From the NCBI GenBank assembly GCA_943704525.1, contig CALSCQ010000482.1:1-20000 (forward strand): a stretch of DNA of 20,000 bases. Reading direction: 5' to 3'. This stretch comes from Pigoraptor vietnamica (taxonomy: Eukaryota > Opisthokonta > Filasterea). The notes under the pieces are model-generated. The model saw only the letters and a program-made list of their open reading frames with translations. It made no database searches and had not been told where the DNA came from. The position numbers and the translations under genes were made by a program. Positions 18,733-20,000 of the stretch are shown here, in pieces. How positions within the stretch are numbered: the stretch's first letter is position 1; each line of letters starts with the position of its first letter.

Positions 18733-19948
18733 TCACCTCCCATGTCGCGACATTGCGAACTTGACAAAGTCGACAAGACGGAAGAATTCTGGAATACGGT
18801 CTTCGTACACGAGCGGGTAGTGCTGCAGGCACACATGTCAAGTATGTCAGACCCAAGCGGCGAACAGCGAGCGTGCTTGCAGTGTACGTGCGCGTCTGTC
18901 AGTCCTCTTTCACGAGGGGGTGTAGGCACACATGTCAGACACGAGCGGATGAACACCATTGTGCTTGCAGTGTGCGCGTGCCTCTGTCACTTCCGCATGC
19001 TTACCTCGCCACGGCTGTAGAACAGGATCACAGGCAGGTGCGGGTACTTGCTCAGGCTCGGCGCAGGGTCCCCCACATTCGTGACGTCAAACGACACGAA
19101 CGTCAGTTCACGGTAGCGCGAGGCAACCGCCTTGAACGCCGGCCGCATCGCGATGCACGGCCCGCAGTACTGGCGGTACAGCAGCACGACGACATGGGGC
19201 GGCCCGCGGGCGTCCCCCTCCGGCGAATTCTCGTCTCCATCGTAGAGCAGCCCGTAACGGAACCCGTCGGGCGGCGTCTTTCCGACGGCAATGCCCCCCA
19301 TGCCCATCCGATCGAACAGGCCGAGCCCCTTCTGCAGCGCATTGAATTCGAGCGCCGTAATGGGTCGCACCGGGTGCCACTGAGCGTACGGCGCATTCCG
19401 TCGGGGTCCCTCCCACGCGTTCTCGCCGTCTCGGTACTGCACCTCGTACCACGACTGCAGCTGCGCGTGAAGACCCACGGCAGTGACACGACGGCCGGCG
19501 CCGTCCACGAAGCGTATTAGGAACGCGCGGATGGTCGATGCCGTGACACCCCCAGCCCGCAGCCCCGCTGGCATCTCGAACACAGTGTTGTATATGCCCG
19601 GTCTGAGAACGGCAATCGTCGGCACGGCGGGTGGGCGATAGCGCCCGAGGGGTGGGCGCGCGTGGGCCCACGACTGCGGCGCCATGTTCGACTCGCTGGC
19701 GAAGCGGACGACGCCCATTCGCTCGGCGATCGTTGCGTAGCGCACGCGGTCGGCGTAGAGGAAGCGCAGTGGCACTTCGGACGACTGAAACTCGATCGCG
19801 ATGGACGTGTATTCTCGAAGGAGTTGGCGCGCAGAGTGGCCTGCGTCAAGCGGAAGAAAGAGTATCACGGTGGACACGTGGCCGGAGGCGTCGACGACGA
19901 GGTCGTGGAAGTTGGTCGCCTGCGATTGCGTGAGTTCGATCCAGTGTA
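18733..19948 (-). CDS. Thioredoxin-domain protein with CGPC active site, 3' part
   Basis: Last exon 18822-18733 (HYPLVYEDRIPEFFRLVDFV then KFAMSRHGR and TGA) joins in phase 0 to a long exon ending at 19005 (GAG/GTAAGC). That exon runs at least to 19919 (after AATCGCAG) and possibly to 19948 (after GCGAG); the gene continues beyond the right edge. C-terminal domain: PHVVVLLYRQYCGPCIAMRP with the CGPC redox pair (codons at 19164-19166 and 19155-19157), then SFDVTNV and HLPVILFYSRGE with the cis-Pro, an orthodox thioredoxin fold. Upstream, HVSTVILFLPLD, VPLRFLYADR and VPTIAVLRPG look like a second, degenerate thioredoxin-like fold lacking CxxC; this part is inferred from pattern only. The N-terminus, and so the location, is unseen; PDI-like or DnaJ-thioredoxin architectures are possible. 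Same strand as the phosphoesterase, 288 nt upstream of its start. Confidence 0.82.
18827..18995. repeat. Two-copy tandem repeat inside the thioredoxin-gene intron
   Basis: Copy 1 (about 18827-18915) and copy 2 (about 18924-18995) share AGGCACACATGTCA (18827 and 18924), GAC-C/A-C-A/G-AGCGG, GTGCTTGCAGTGT (18873 and 18961), CGCGT and CTGTCA in the same order. The offset falls from 97 to 88 because copy 1 holds an extra 9 nt. Together they make up nearly all of the 182-nt intron 18823-19004. Confidence 0.8.
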
Positions 19949-20000
19949 CTCGCAGCACCAAACAAGCGCCACAAAGTACGCAGCGGTCCAATTCTCACAC

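Overview
This window is nuclear DNA from a GC-rich eukaryote, most likely a protist. The evidence is spliced genes on both strands, about 30 small introns (roughly 80-300 nt) that nearly all end in CAG, coding third positions dominated by G/C, and many long TG/CA microsatellites sitting inside introns. The gene content does not fix a lineage, so I name none. I see no rRNA, tRNA, CRISPR array, transposon or viral element.

Layout, left to right: (1) the last two exons of a TXNDC17-type 14-kDa thioredoxin-related protein (+). (2) A two-exon methionine sulfoxide reductase B (-), tail-to-tail with it. (3) An intronless type II membrane protein with a filamin-type Ig repeat and a GDS/DxxH PC-esterase (NXPE-like) domain (+). 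(4) An intronless secreted ADP-ribosylglycohydrolase-fold protein with degenerate metal-binding motifs (-). (5) A five-exon, Ser-rich CUE-domain protein carrying two RVxF-like motifs (+). (6) A very large alpha-solenoid (HEAT/ARM-like) protein in about 19 exons, roughly 1,370 aa, filling 8920-15904 (+). (7) A six-exon secreted metallophosphoesterase of the DCR2/PAP28-29 type with all catalytic blocks intact (-). (8) The 3' part of a thioredoxin-domain protein with a CGPC active site (-), running off the right edge.

Three of the eight genes concern thiol redox: TXNDC17-like, MsrB, and the CGPC thioredoxin-domain protein. MsrB enzymes are classically re-reduced by thioredoxins, so the adjacency of (1) and (2) is suggestive but not proof of co-function. 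Four proteins have N-terminal targeting signals by eye: MsrB (organellar-like), PC-esterase (signal anchor), ADP-ribosylglycohydrolase-like and metallophosphoesterase (signal peptides).

The exon models were built by hand from reading frame, splice-site phase and family conservation. All phases close except at the 3' end of the HEAT gene (after 15301), which stays ambiguous. The most interesting items are the intronic TG-repeat pattern with strongly GTG-biased 5' splice sites, the CUE protein with RVxF motifs, the degenerate ADP-ribosylglycohydrolase, and a tandem duplication that makes up nearly all of one intron. I found no multi-gene system that I would call new.
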